Part shown: piece by piece, positions 43,255-57,248 of the stretch | Position numbering within the stretch: position 1 is the first letter of the stretch | Layout of the letters: each line of letters opens with the position of its first letter | Source of the DNA: Verrucomicrobiota bacterium | GTDB taxonomy: Bacteria; Verrucomicrobiota; Verrucomicrobiia; Verrucomicrobiales; DEV007 | Direction of reading: 5' to 3' | NCBI GenBank assembly: GCA_018970725.1 | Contig: JAGWVU010000014.1 | Coordinates: 1-64,000 of the forward strand | Length of the DNA: 64,000 nucleotides | Made by a program: the position numbers and the translations under genes | Notes under the pieces: model-generated | What the model was told of the DNA's origin: nothing | The model's database searches: none | What the model saw: the letters and a program-made list of their open reading frames with translations, nothing else

Positions 43255-44492
43255 CCCATCCAAGGTTCCGTCGGCGCCGGATTCTGCCTTGGTTGACCCT
43301 GTTTGGCGATTTGTTGGCGCTTCGGGCGGAGAGCCTCCGGGAACCGGCCCGGCATCTCATCCTCCTCTGGTTGGAGGGGGCGCCCAGCCAGTTGGAAACC
43401 TTCGATCCACATCCGGGAAGTCCGGTTGCCCACGGCTCCACGGACATCGCCAGTGCCGCCCCCGGCGTGAGAATTGGAAGCGGGTTGGCGCGCACCGCGG
43501 AAGTCTTGGACGAGTTCACCCTGATCCGCTCGATGGTGAGCCGTGAGGGAGATCATGAGAGGGCGGTGTTCAACATGAAGACCGGGTATCGGCCCGATCC
43601 GACCCTGACCCACCCCTCGATCGGGGCGATTTTCTGCCATGAATCCCCGCGGAGCCCGGTGGAGATTCCCTCCCATATCTCCATCCTGCCGAAGCGTTGG
43701 GCGGCCCGTGGCGGATTTCTCGGGGGCGGATTCGATGCCTTTCAACTCGGTGATCCCCGGAATCCGTTGCCGGACATGACCGCGCGGGTCAACGGGGATC
43801 GTCAGGCGCGCCGCCTTGAGGGACTTTCCGTGATCGAGGATGCCTTCGCCCGGGGACGGGAGGGGCTCGAAGCGAGAACCTTGCACCGGACCCATCTGGA
43901 GCGGGCCGCAAGGATGATGACCTCCAGCCAGTTGCGCGCTTTCGACGTCCGTGAGGAGCCAGGGGCAATCCGCGCCGCCTACGGGGATTCTCCGTTTGGA
44001 AGGGGATGCCTGGCGGCCCGGCGGCTGGTCGAGGCCGGGGTGCCTTGCATCGAAGTGACGCTGGATGGTTGGGATTCCCACGTGAACAACCATGAACTCC
44101 AGGCGGCCCGGAACGCGATCCTCGATCCGGCGCTGGCCGCCCTTGTCCGCGACCTGCGGGAACGTGATTTGCTGGACCGGACCGTGGTGTTCTGCGGCGG
44201 GGAGTTCGGCCGAACCCCCAAACTCAACGCGCTCGAAGGACGGGATCACTGGCCCCACGGCTTCAGCGTGGCCCTCGCCGGCGGAGGTTTCCGCAAGGGG
44301 TTCGCCTATGGTGAGACCGATCCGCTCGGGCTTGCCACCCAGCCGGGCCACCCGGTCCGCGTGGAAGACTTGCACGCGACCCTGCAGACCGTGCTCGGGC
44401 TGGATCCGGCGCGGGAATGGATGACCCCGGTGGGTCGTCCGCTGGCGTTGAGCGGGGGCCGGGTGATCCGGGAACTGATGGACCCGCGGTGA
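43242..44492 (+). CDS. DUF1501 protein (sulfatase-like fold)
   Basis: A 416-aa protein of the DUF1501 family, related to the alkaline phosphatase/sulfatase fold. The N-terminus carries an arginine-rich RFRRRRILP followed by a hydrophobic stretch, possibly a Tat-type signal. Motifs include WLEGAPSQLETFDPHPG, VTLDGWDSHVNNHE and FCGGEFGRTPKLN, which hold the likely metal ligands. The cysteine or serine of true sulfatases is absent. The overlap with the DUF1549/1553 gene indicates joint expression. Confidence 0.88.
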   Translation: MESLTHPRFRRRRILPWLTLFGDLLALRAESLREPARHLILLWLEGAPSQLETFDPHPGSPVAHGSTDIASAAPGVRIGSGLARTAEVLDEFTLIRSMVSREGDHERAVFNMKTGYRPDPTLTHPSIGAIFCHESPRSPVEIPSHISILPKRWAARGGFLGGGFDAFQLGDPRNPLPDMTARVNGDRQARRLEGLSVIEDAFARGREGLEARTLHRTHLERAARMMTSSQLRAFDVREEPGAIRAAYGDSPFGRGCLAARRLVEAGVPCIEVTLDGWDSHVNNHELQAARNAILDPALAALVRDLRERDLLDRTVVFCGGEFGRTPKLNALEGRDHWPHGFSVALAGGGFRKGFAYGETDPLGLATQPGHPVRVEDLHATLQTVLGLDPAREWMTPVGRPLALSGGRVIRELMDPR

Positions 44493-44564
44493 GATCACCG
44501 CGCCCCGATCGTTCCACGTTTTCCGATTGAAACTTCCCCGTTCACGGGAGACGGTGCCGCCCTC

Positions 44565-47369
<2,805 letters not shown>

Positions 47370-47379
47370 GGCCATCCTC

Positions 47380-48111
47380 ATGGGCTCTCCCGCCACGCTG
47401 CGCACCGCGGTCGCGTTTTTGACCCGGCTGCCCGCGGGCGGCGAGGGTGATGGGGAGCGTCTCGCCGCGTCGACCACATGGTTCAGCCTCGTCGGGCTGA
47501 TGGTCGGTGCGCTTTCCGCCCTGCCGCTCCTCTGGTTGCCGGAGAGATACGCCGCCCTGGCCTCCATTCTCATCACCGTGCTGGTCACGGGAGCGATGCA
47601 CGAGGACGGGCTGGCGGACACCTGTGACGGGCTCTTCGGCGGGGCGGATCCGGACGCGCGGCGCGCCATCATGCGGGACAGTCGGATCGGTAGCTATGGG
47701 GCGATCGGGTTGTGGATGCTTCTGATGGCGCGCTGGCTGCTCCTCCGGGACCTCGCCGGGGCGCCCTGGACCTTGGCGGCAGCGGCCGGATTTTCACGCT
47801 CGGCGGCCGTATGGTTGTTGGCGAATCAACGGCCGGTGGCGATGGTGGATCCGGGCGCCAAATGTTCCTCCGCTTTCGACGGGGTGGGGTGGGGTCGCGC
47901 GTTGACCTGTTTCGGGATTGCCCTGGCCGGTGCCGGGGTGGTTTTCCGGTCCGTCCTTCCGGTCATGCTTTGCGCCGGGGCCACCATCGCCGTGAGCGGG
48001 CTTTGCGGGCTGTTTTTCCATGCGAAGCTCGGGCGCCTCAATGGCGATGCGCTCGGCGCGGTCATCGCGCTCTCGGAACTGGCCTGCCTCGCGGCCATCG
48101 CACTGGTCTGA
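47380..48111 (+). CDS. cobS: Adenosylcobinamide-GDP ribazoletransferase
   Basis: A 243-aa membrane enzyme that joins adenosylcobinamide-GDP and alpha-ribazole to finish the cobalamin nucleotide loop. The family motif HEDGLADTCDGLFGG is clear, with RDSRIGSYGAIGL next. Five or six hydrophobic segments are seen. It stands 10 nt after acnA, without other cob genes and without a cobalamin riboswitch before it. The cobalamin could serve QueG among others. Confidence 0.93.
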   Translation: MGSPATLRTAVAFLTRLPAGGEGDGERLAASTTWFSLVGLMVGALSALPLLWLPERYAALASILITVLVTGAMHEDGLADTCDGLFGGADPDARRAIMRDSRIGSYGAIGLWMLLMARWLLLRDLAGAPWTLAAAAGFSRSAAVWLLANQRPVAMVDPGAKCSSAFDGVGWGRALTCFGIALAGAGVVFRSVLPVMLCAGATIAVSGLCGLFFHAKLGRLNGDALGAVIALSELACLAAIALV

Positions 48112-48119
48112 GGGCCCCC

Positions 48120-48927
48120 TCAACGCCGCCCCTCCTCGAGGAAATCGAGCGCCTTGCCCAACCACTCCGCCGCCGGCATCGCATGCCCCTGGGCCGGGAT
48201 CTCGAGGAGCTTGACTTTCTGGAAGCCCTCCGCCTGGAACCCTTCCCGGTAGACGCCGCGGGTGTTGGCCAGATTGAAATCCTTTTCCCCGGTGACCAGA
48301 ACATAGCGGCAATATTGCTTGGCCAGATCTTTCAATTCGTCAGGCGGAAGATAGTTGCGCGAGTAAACCTTGGCATCGGATCCCGTCACGTCGGTGTAGA
48401 AATTGGCCCCCATGAAACAGAGCGTCCCGCTGAACATTTCCGCCCACGAGACACCCACCATGCTGGCTACGCGTCCCCCGCCGGAAAAGCCGGAGACATA
48501 GACACGGCGTCCGTCGATCTGGTGGAGCTGGCGCAAATGGTGATTGGCATCCACCGCGAGCCGCATGCGGTCGAAGATATTGCGCTTGTTCCCCGAATTC
48601 CTCGCGCCGGCGAAGATCAGGTCGCGCCGGGCCAGTTCCGTCTCCCATTCCTTGGGAATCGAGGGACTGTCCCCGGCGCTGATCCAGATGAACAAGCCGT
48701 GCGGTTTGGCGGGGTCGAAACCGGCCGGCAGGAGCACTTCGAACTCCTCCCGGGTCACGTCATAGGCCGGGGGATCTTCGATTGCGCTGAGCCGGGCGCG
48801 CACCTGTTCCGCATCAGCGGACTGCACGGGAGAGTCCTCGAAACGGAGCACGCCGCGCTTGCCGGCTTCGAGTTGCGCCGTCGCGGGAGCACAGCAGACG
48901 GCGAACAGCGCGAGGCCCAGAGGGAGA

Positions 48928-48956
<29 letters not shown>
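48120..48956 (-). CDS. Exported alpha/beta-hydrolase (esterase)
   Basis: A 278-aa protein with a signal peptide (LPLGLALFAVCCAPATAQ). It has an alpha/beta-hydrolase core with the nucleophile motif VSGFSGGGRVAS and a C-terminal histidine in IPAQGHAMP. It resembles PHB-depolymerase/feruloyl-esterase-like hydrolases of bacterial exported fractions, but the substrate is not known. Its start overlaps the end of kup by 29 nt. It converges on cobS with an 8-bp gap. Confidence 0.82.
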
Positions 48957-52208
<3,252 letters not shown>

Positions 52209-52209
52209 T

Positions 52210-52878
52210 ATGCCGGACGCCGGACCATCGATGGAAGATCCGCCCCGGGTGAAATCTTGGACGGTCCGGCTCTGCGTGGCCTTGATGCTGGGTGGCGTGA
52301 TCGTGGGCATCGCCTACCAGCAACGCAATCTCTACGAGGCCGACAGCCCGCGTCCGCCTTACATCACCAAAATCGAGCGCGACCTGACCGCGGTCGACGA
52401 GACCGGGAAGCCCTTTCATTTGTCCGAAATGAAGGGCAAAGTGTATCTCGTGGCCCTCTGTTCCGCCCAGCCCGGGGTGACTCCGCCCAGCCTGATTCCG
52501 CTGATCCGCGAGGTGTCCAAGGACCAGGCGGGCCGTCAGGATTTTGGTGTGGTTCTCTTCAGTGCCACGCCCGGAGCGGACACGCCGGACGCGATGCGGG
52601 CGTTGCTTCAGGGCCAGGGGATCTCCGGGGACGCCTGGCGCTTCGTGACGGCCCCTCCCGAGACGCTGGAGCGCTTCGTGAAGCGCTACCTCCGGCTCTA
52701 CCCGGAGATGCCCGCCACAGCCGCCGTCCCGGGGGCCGCCCGCCACGATACCCGGGTGGTTCTCGTGGATCGCAAGGCCAACATCCGCGGTTACTACCGC
52801 CTTCTCGATCCCGCCCAGGGAGCGGACTACGCCACCACCCTGCGCACCCATCTCTTGCACGTTCTCGAAAACCCATGA
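52210..52878 (+). CDS. SCO1/SenC-like protein missing the second cysteine
   Basis: A 222-aa thioredoxin-fold protein with an N-terminal membrane anchor (LCVALMLGGVIVGIAY). SCO1 proteins bind copper by CxxxCP and a distal histidine to load cytochrome oxidase CuA. Here the motif reads LCSAQPGVTP: the first cysteine is kept, the second is replaced by proline. A histidine in ARHDTRVVLVD fits the third ligand. Metal delivery is therefore doubtful. The ATG is one base after the leuB stop. Its stop overlaps the DUF420 start (ATGA). Confidence 0.78.
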   Translation: MPDAGPSMEDPPRVKSWTVRLCVALMLGGVIVGIAYQQRNLYEADSPRPPYITKIERDLTAVDETGKPFHLSEMKGKVYLVALCSAQPGVTPPSLIPLIREVSKDQAGRQDFGVVLFSATPGADTPDAMRALLQGQGISGDAWRFVTAPPETLERFVKRYLRLYPEMPATAAVPGAARHDTRVVLVDRKANIRGYYRLLDPAQGADYATTLRTHLLHVLENP

Positions 52879-53303
52879 GCACCGCCGATCTCCCGACCGT
52901 CAACGCCTGCCTCAACTCCGCTTCCACCGTGCTGATCCTGGCCGCCCTGGCCGCCATCAAGGGAGGGCACAAGAAGACCCACGGCAAGCTGATGTCAGCC
53001 GCCTTGGTCTCCTCCACCCTGTTTCTGGTCGGTTACCTCGTCCACAAGGCGTTCCATGGGACTACGACTTCCGCGCACATGGGGGGATTTCGCGTCTATT
53101 ACCTCACCCTGCTCACCTCCCATACCATCCTCGCCATCGTGAACCTCCCGCTCCTCGTCGGCACCGTGTGGGCCGCCGCCCGCGGAAATTTCGCGCGGCA
53201 CAAGCGGCTCGCCCGGTTCACCTGGCCGGTCTGGCTCTACGTGTCCGTGACCGGCGTGCTGGTTTACTTCATTCTTTACGTCTGGTATCCGGCCCCGCAT
53301 TGA
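52875..53303 (+). CDS. DUF420 membrane protein
   Basis: A 142-aa protein with four hydrophobic segments and the DUF420 pattern (LPTVNACLNSAST, KKTHGKLMSAAL, HKAFHG, HKRLARFTWPVWLYVSVTG). Relatives such as CtaM/YozB are needed for heme-copper oxidase assembly in Firmicutes. The conserved histidines are present. The direct coupling to the SCO1-like gene (ATGA, 52875-52878) supports a role in respiratory oxidase maturation; no oxidase genes are in the window. Confidence 0.85.
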   Translation: MSTADLPTVNACLNSASTVLILAALAAIKGGHKKTHGKLMSAALVSSTLFLVGYLVHKAFHGTTTSAHMGGFRVYYLTLLTSHTILAIVNLPLLVGTVWAAARGNFARHKRLARFTWPVWLYVSVTGVLVYFILYVWYPAPH

Positions 53304-53317
53304 GTTACAGGGAAGCG

Positions 53318-53812
53318 ATGCCCGACGAATCCTCCCCTCCGCCCTCCAGACCGCTCCAGGCCTTGGCGCTGGCCGGCTGGGTCGCTCTCTGTTTTGCCGC
53401 CGCCGCCACCGCCGCGTTTGTCTCGAAGGATGGCTGGTATCAGGCGTTGGCCAAACCCTCTTGGAATCCGCCCTCCCGGGTTTTCGCTCCCGTTTGGACC
53501 ACCCTGTATTTCCTCATGGCCGTTTCCGCTTGGTTGGTCTGGCGTCAGGGAGGTTGGCGTGGGCAGGCGCGTGCCCTCGGCGCTTTTCTCGTCCAGTGGG
53601 CGCTCAATGCCCTTTGGACCCCGCTGTTCTTCGGTCTCCACCGTCCGGACCTCGCGATGCTCGACATCGCCGCCCTCTGGATCGCCCTGGCCCTGACCCT
53701 TGCCCTGTTCTGGAAGGTTTCGCGGCTCGCCGCCGCGCTGCTCGTTCCGTATCTCGGCTGGGTCGGTTTTGCGGCCGCCTTGAATTTTGCAATCTGGCGG
53801 CTCAACGGCTGA
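53318..53812 (+). CDS. TspO/MBR family protein
   Basis: A 164-aa membrane protein with five hydrophobic segments. Family signatures include WYQALAKPSWNPPSRVFAPVWTTLY (given in part) and the later WALNALWTPLFFG. TspO binds porphyrins and cholesterol-like ligands and has been tied to tetrapyrrole and stress regulation. An AGGGAAG sequence lies directly upstream of the ATG. It lies 14 nt after the DUF420 gene, so a link to heme handling is plausible but unproven. Confidence 0.88.
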   Translation: MPDESSPPPSRPLQALALAGWVALCFAAAATAAFVSKDGWYQALAKPSWNPPSRVFAPVWTTLYFLMAVSAWLVWRQGGWRGQARALGAFLVQWALNALWTPLFFGLHRPDLAMLDIAALWIALALTLALFWKVSRLAAALLVPYLGWVGFAAALNFAIWRLNG

Positions 53813-53836
53813 GGAGGCAAAGGTTCTTCCGGCACC

Positions 53837-54784
53837 GTGACTCCGCCTCCTCCCCACCCAACGTCCGGCGGTCCGCCCGTCGTGTGGATGCCCGCGGAGC
53901 GTTGCCAGGCGCTTCTGGCGTCCGGCACCAACGCTTTCCGCCTCGGATCCGGCCCCGGCGGCTGGGTGGAACGTCTCGGGGAGGACGTGCTGATCTCCCA
54001 CAAGGGGGAGGCCGCCCTCGCGGAGTTGCTTGCCGGGATGACCGACCGGGGCGGGGCGCCCGGATGGAGCCCGGCGCGGATCTTCACCCGCTACCTGCCT
54101 CGGAAGAACGCCGAACGCGTCCCGCCCGTCCTCCACCATGGCGATCCCGCCCTGCCCAGCAAGTTCGTCGTCGCGGAGTCCGGAGTTCGTTATGAGATCG
54201 ATCTGGCGGCCGGCTACAGCCACGGGCTCTTTCTCGATCAACGGCTGAACCGCGCCAAGTTGCGCGCCCTGAAACCGCGGCGGGTTCTCAACACCTTCGC
54301 TTACACCTGCAGCTTCAGCGTCGTCGCCGCCTTGGCCGGCGCGGAGACCGTGAGCATCGATCTCTCCAGAAAATCCCTCGACCGGGGCCTCCACAACCTG
54401 CGGCTCAACGGGGTGGATCCTGCGAAGCATCGTTTCCTCGCCGACGACGCCCTCGAGGTTTTGCCGCGGCTCGATGCCGCCGGGGAAAGATTCGATGCCA
54501 TCATCCTCGACCCGCCCACCTTTTCGCGCGGGGCCAACGGGCGTCGCTGGCAGGTCGAGGAACACTTTGAAGATCTGTTGGGAGCCGCCCTGGAGTTGGC
54601 CCTGCCCCACGGTTCCATCCTCCTTTCGACGAATTGCAAGGCACTGGATCCGGCGGTTCTGGAGCGCCGGGCCCGGGCCTGCGCCAAGTCCAGACGCCGC
54701 TCCGCCACCTATCTCCATCCCGCGCCACCCGAGGATTTCCCGCCGGGTCACGGATCGAGCGCCATCTGGATGCTATTGCGGTGA
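53837..54784 (+). CDS. Class I SAM-dependent methyltransferase (RlmI/RlmK-like)
   Basis: A 315-aa enzyme of the RlmI-like class. SAM motif I reads LNTFAYTCSFSVVAALAGA, motif II has VSIDLSRKSLD, and the catalytic motif IV is ILDPPTFSRG. GYSHGLFLDQRLNR before motif I is typical of the 23S rRNA m5C/m2G methyltransferase group. A PUA domain is not evident in the first 80 residues, so the exact target is uncertain. The start is a GTG. The last 12 nt overlap the end of the convergent BPL-N gene. Confidence 0.85.
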   Translation: MTPPPPHPTSGGPPVVWMPAERCQALLASGTNAFRLGSGPGGWVERLGEDVLISHKGEAALAELLAGMTDRGGAPGWSPARIFTRYLPRKNAERVPPVLHHGDPALPSKFVVAESGVRYEIDLAAGYSHGLFLDQRLNRAKLRALKPRRVLNTFAYTCSFSVVAALAGAETVSIDLSRKSLDRGLHNLRLNGVDPAKHRFLADDALEVLPRLDAAGERFDAIILDPPTFSRGANGRRWQVEEHFEDLLGAALELALPHGSILLSTNCKALDPAVLERRARACAKSRRRSATYLHPAPPEDFPPGHGSSAIWMLLR

Positions 54785-55525
54785 AGCGGCCGCCACGGCC
54801 CATGCAATCAGGCGGGGCACAAAGCCGGTCAGGCCTTCGGTCTGCTCGGGATGCGGGCTGATCCCGACGACGCGTCCCTTGCCGAACGACCCGGTCAGGA
54901 TGGCGGGGGATCCGATCTGGATTCCGCCGGGAGTGCCGTTCTCGGCCGTTTCGGTCTTGAACGTGGCGAGGATGGTGGAATCCGGGAGGTCGGCTGATCC
55001 GGCCGGTTCCATGACGGGGCCGTTCGCATATTTCACCGTGACGACGTCATCCCCCGCGCCGAGCAGGCTCCTACCCTCCGGCCCGAGGTTCAGCTCGAGC
55101 ATCTTCACCCCCCGTTTCCATTTCGAGGACTTGGTCCTCGCGTCGAGGATCTTCAGGGACCACGGGTAGTTTTCACAGGCAAGGTAGCAGCCCGCGCAGA
55201 TCCCGATATAACCACCGCCTCCCTCGACAAAGCGGCGCACCTGCTCGCGGCCCCCGGCACCCAGTCCCTCCGCCTGTCGACTGCCGCTGCCGCCAGGGAA
55301 AATGACGAGATCGAACCGGGCGAGGGCGCCCGTCCGGATTTCGTCGGGAGAGAGGAACCGGGTCGTGAATCGTCCTTCATCGCCCCCGAGCGTCTCCATG
55401 AGCGCCTCGGGCCCTTTCCCGCCGACCCCGGGCCCCCGGTAGATGCCGACCCGGATCGGATCGGCTCCACTGACCGGTGACAGGAGCGCGGCGAGGACCG
55501 ACGAGGCGAGGAGAAAACGTTGCAT
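54773..55525 (-). CDS. Exported BPL-N/glutamine-amidotransferase-like protein
   Basis: A 250-aa protein with a signal peptide (MQRFLLASSVLAALLSPVSGA). The body is a class I glutamine amidotransferase-like fold related to the N-terminal domain of eukaryotic biotin-protein ligases. The nucleophile elbow is GICAGCYLA, and FPGGSGSRQAEGL and SPHPEQTEG (histidine) are also seen. The AGGA sequence at a proper distance favours the ATG at 55525 over one at 55534. Its reaction is unknown. It overlaps the convergent methyltransferase gene by 12 nt. Confidence 0.8.
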   Translation of the reverse strand: MQRFLLASSVLAALLSPVSGADPIRVGIYRGPGVGGKGPEALMETLGGDEGRFTTRFLSPDEIRTGALARFDLVIFPGGSGSRQAEGLGAGGREQVRRFVEGGGGYIGICAGCYLACENYPWSLKILDARTKSSKWKRGVKMLELNLGPEGRSLLGAGDDVVTVKYANGPVMEPAGSADLPDSTILATFKTETAENGTPGGIQIGSPAILTGSFGKGRVVGISPHPEQTEGLTGFVPRLIAWAVAAASPQ

Positions 55526-55630
55526 GAAGCCCATCCTGCCCCGGAAGCCACGGGGGCGGCCAGTGCGGAATCAGGGATTTTGCAGCGAATCCCTCTCCAG
55601 CATTCTCCCGGTCGATGCCTGCCGAAACCC

Positions 55631-55659
55631 TTGACGAAACCGGCGGCGCGGGGTCCAAT
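55631..55659 (+). promoter_or_regulatory. Sigma70-like promoter of the first ceramidase-like gene
   Basis: TTGACG (55631-55636), a 17-bp spacer and TCCAAT (55654-55659). The leader to the ATG at 55710 would be about 44 nt, so this promoter, unlike several others here, gives a conventional leader. Confidence 0.5.
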
Positions 55660-55709
55660 CGGCTCTGCTGCAGGGGAAACCTCCCTGCCGTCATGAGCCC
55701 GTGCTTGTC

Positions 55710-57146
55710 ATGAATGCCGCTTCCCTCGTTGTCTGCGTCCTCCTGCTCATTCCCTCCGTCCTGTCCGTTGCCGGGGAGAATCCCGGGCGGGTCCTCAAAG
55801 CGGGCGCGGCGACGAGCAACATCACCCCGCCGCTCGGTATGGAGATCGTGGGAAACTTCGCCCCGAGACCCATCGCGGCGCATGTCCATGACGAGTTGCT
55901 GGCTCGCTGCCTCGTGCTGGATGACGGCACGACCAAGCTCGCCTTTGTCGTGGCGGACACCATCTCGCTGGGACGCGATGTTTGGGACGAGGCGAAAGGA
56001 AAAATCGAGGCCGCCACGGGCATCCCGGCGGCGAACATGATGTTCTCGGCCACGCACACCCACTCCAGCGTCGCCGCCGTGACGAATGCGGACCCCTCGC
56101 TGGACTACCGGCGGTTTATCATCGCCCGGGTGGTGGACGGGGTCCGCCGCGCCGTGCATCATCTGGAGCCTGCCAGGATCGGCTGGGGCACGGGGAAAGT
56201 TCCCCAGCATGTCTTCAACCGCCGGTGGAAACTCAAGGAGGGCATGACCAACCCCAACCCCTTCGGCGGGCTGGACCGCGCGGTGATGAATCCCGGTGGC
56301 GCGGTGCGCCTGAAGCTCGCCGAACCGGCCGGTCCGACCAATCCGGAGGTCTTTTGTCTCTCCGTCCAGGCGGCGGACGGCCGCCAGATCGCCCTCATGG
56401 CGAATTATTGGCTGCACTACGTTGGCGGCGTGCCGCGCGAGCATCTCTCCGCGGACTATTTCGGCGAGTTTTGCCGTCAGATCGAATCCAAACTCGCCCC
56501 GGGCCCGGGAGATCCCCCGGTGGTCGGACTGCTGGCGAACGGGCCGTGTGGCGACGTGAACAACAACGATTACAGCGGCAAAACGCCCGCCGTGAAGCGC
56601 GAGCCTTACGAGAAGATCAAAATCGTGGCCGGTGACCTCGCCGCCGAGGTGTTGCGCGTGCGGGAGACATTGTCCCATGCGGATTGGGTTCCGCTCCAGG
56701 CCGCGACGGCTGAGCTGGAACTCGCCGTGCGCCGTCCCACCCCGGAGATGATCGCCTGGGCCGGGAGCGTCCTTGCCAAGCCCAAGGGAGCCGCCGCCGC
56801 GCATCCGCTGGAGCAGCCCTACGCCGAGCGCACGCTCGCCGCCCGGGACGCGAAGCCGGACTCGGTGACCTGCGTGATGCAGTCGTTCCGCATCGGCGAC
56901 CTCGGCATCGCCGCGATCCCCTTCGAGGTTTTCACCGAGGTCGGCCTCGAGATCAAAGCGAAGAGCCCGTTCCGCAGCACCTTCACCATTGAACTCGCCA
57001 ACGGGAGCAACGGCTACCTCCCCACGCCTCCGCAGCACGACCTCGGCGGGTATGAAACCTGGCTCGGCACCAACCGCGTCGAACGGGAAGCCTCGGTGAA
57101 AATCACGGCGAAGATTCTGGAACTGCTCGGCCGGCTCAAGGGCTGA
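55710..57146 (+). CDS. Exported neutral/alkaline ceramidase-like protein (copy 1)
   Basis: A 478-aa protein with a signal peptide (ASLVVCVLLLIPSVLSVAG). It resembles the N-terminal domain of neutral/alkaline ceramidases. The zinc-binding ATHTHSS motif, a second histidine in LHYVGGVPREHLSADYFGEF (split here) and NGPCGDVNNND fit that fold. Verrucomicrobia and Planctomycetes have many such proteins, often without the C-terminal domain of real ceramidases, so the substrate is unknown. It is paralogous to the gene at 58721. Confidence 0.83.
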   Translation: MNAASLVVCVLLLIPSVLSVAGENPGRVLKAGAATSNITPPLGMEIVGNFAPRPIAAHVHDELLARCLVLDDGTTKLAFVVADTISLGRDVWDEAKGKIEAATGIPAANMMFSATHTHSSVAAVTNADPSLDYRRFIIARVVDGVRRAVHHLEPARIGWGTGKVPQHVFNRRWKLKEGMTNPNPFGGLDRAVMNPGGAVRLKLAEPAGPTNPEVFCLSVQAADGRQIALMANYWLHYVGGVPREHLSADYFGEFCRQIESKLAPGPGDPPVVGLLANGPCGDVNNNDYSGKTPAVKREPYEKIKIVAGDLAAEVLRVRETLSHADWVPLQAATAELELAVRRPTPEMIAWAGSVLAKPKGAAAAHPLEQPYAERTLAARDAKPDSVTCVMQSFRIGDLGIAAIPFEVFTEVGLEIKAKSPFRSTFTIELANGSNGYLPTPPQHDLGGYETWLGTNRVEREASVKITAKILELLGRLKG

Positions 57147-57188
57147 ACCCGCTTTCCCCCGCCTTCCCGGGGCGCGGCCAACCCTTGC

Positions 57189-57217
57189 TTGACAACGCCG
57201 CCCCCTTCGGATTGAAA
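57189..57217 (+). promoter_or_regulatory. Possible promoter of the second DUF1501 gene
   Basis: A perfect TTGACA (57189-57194), a 17-bp spacer and a weak TTGAAA (57212-57217). The ATG at 57249 is 31 nt further on. Confidence 0.35.
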
Positions 57218-57248
57218 GGGGGAGGTTTCCCTCGAACCCTCACGAGAA

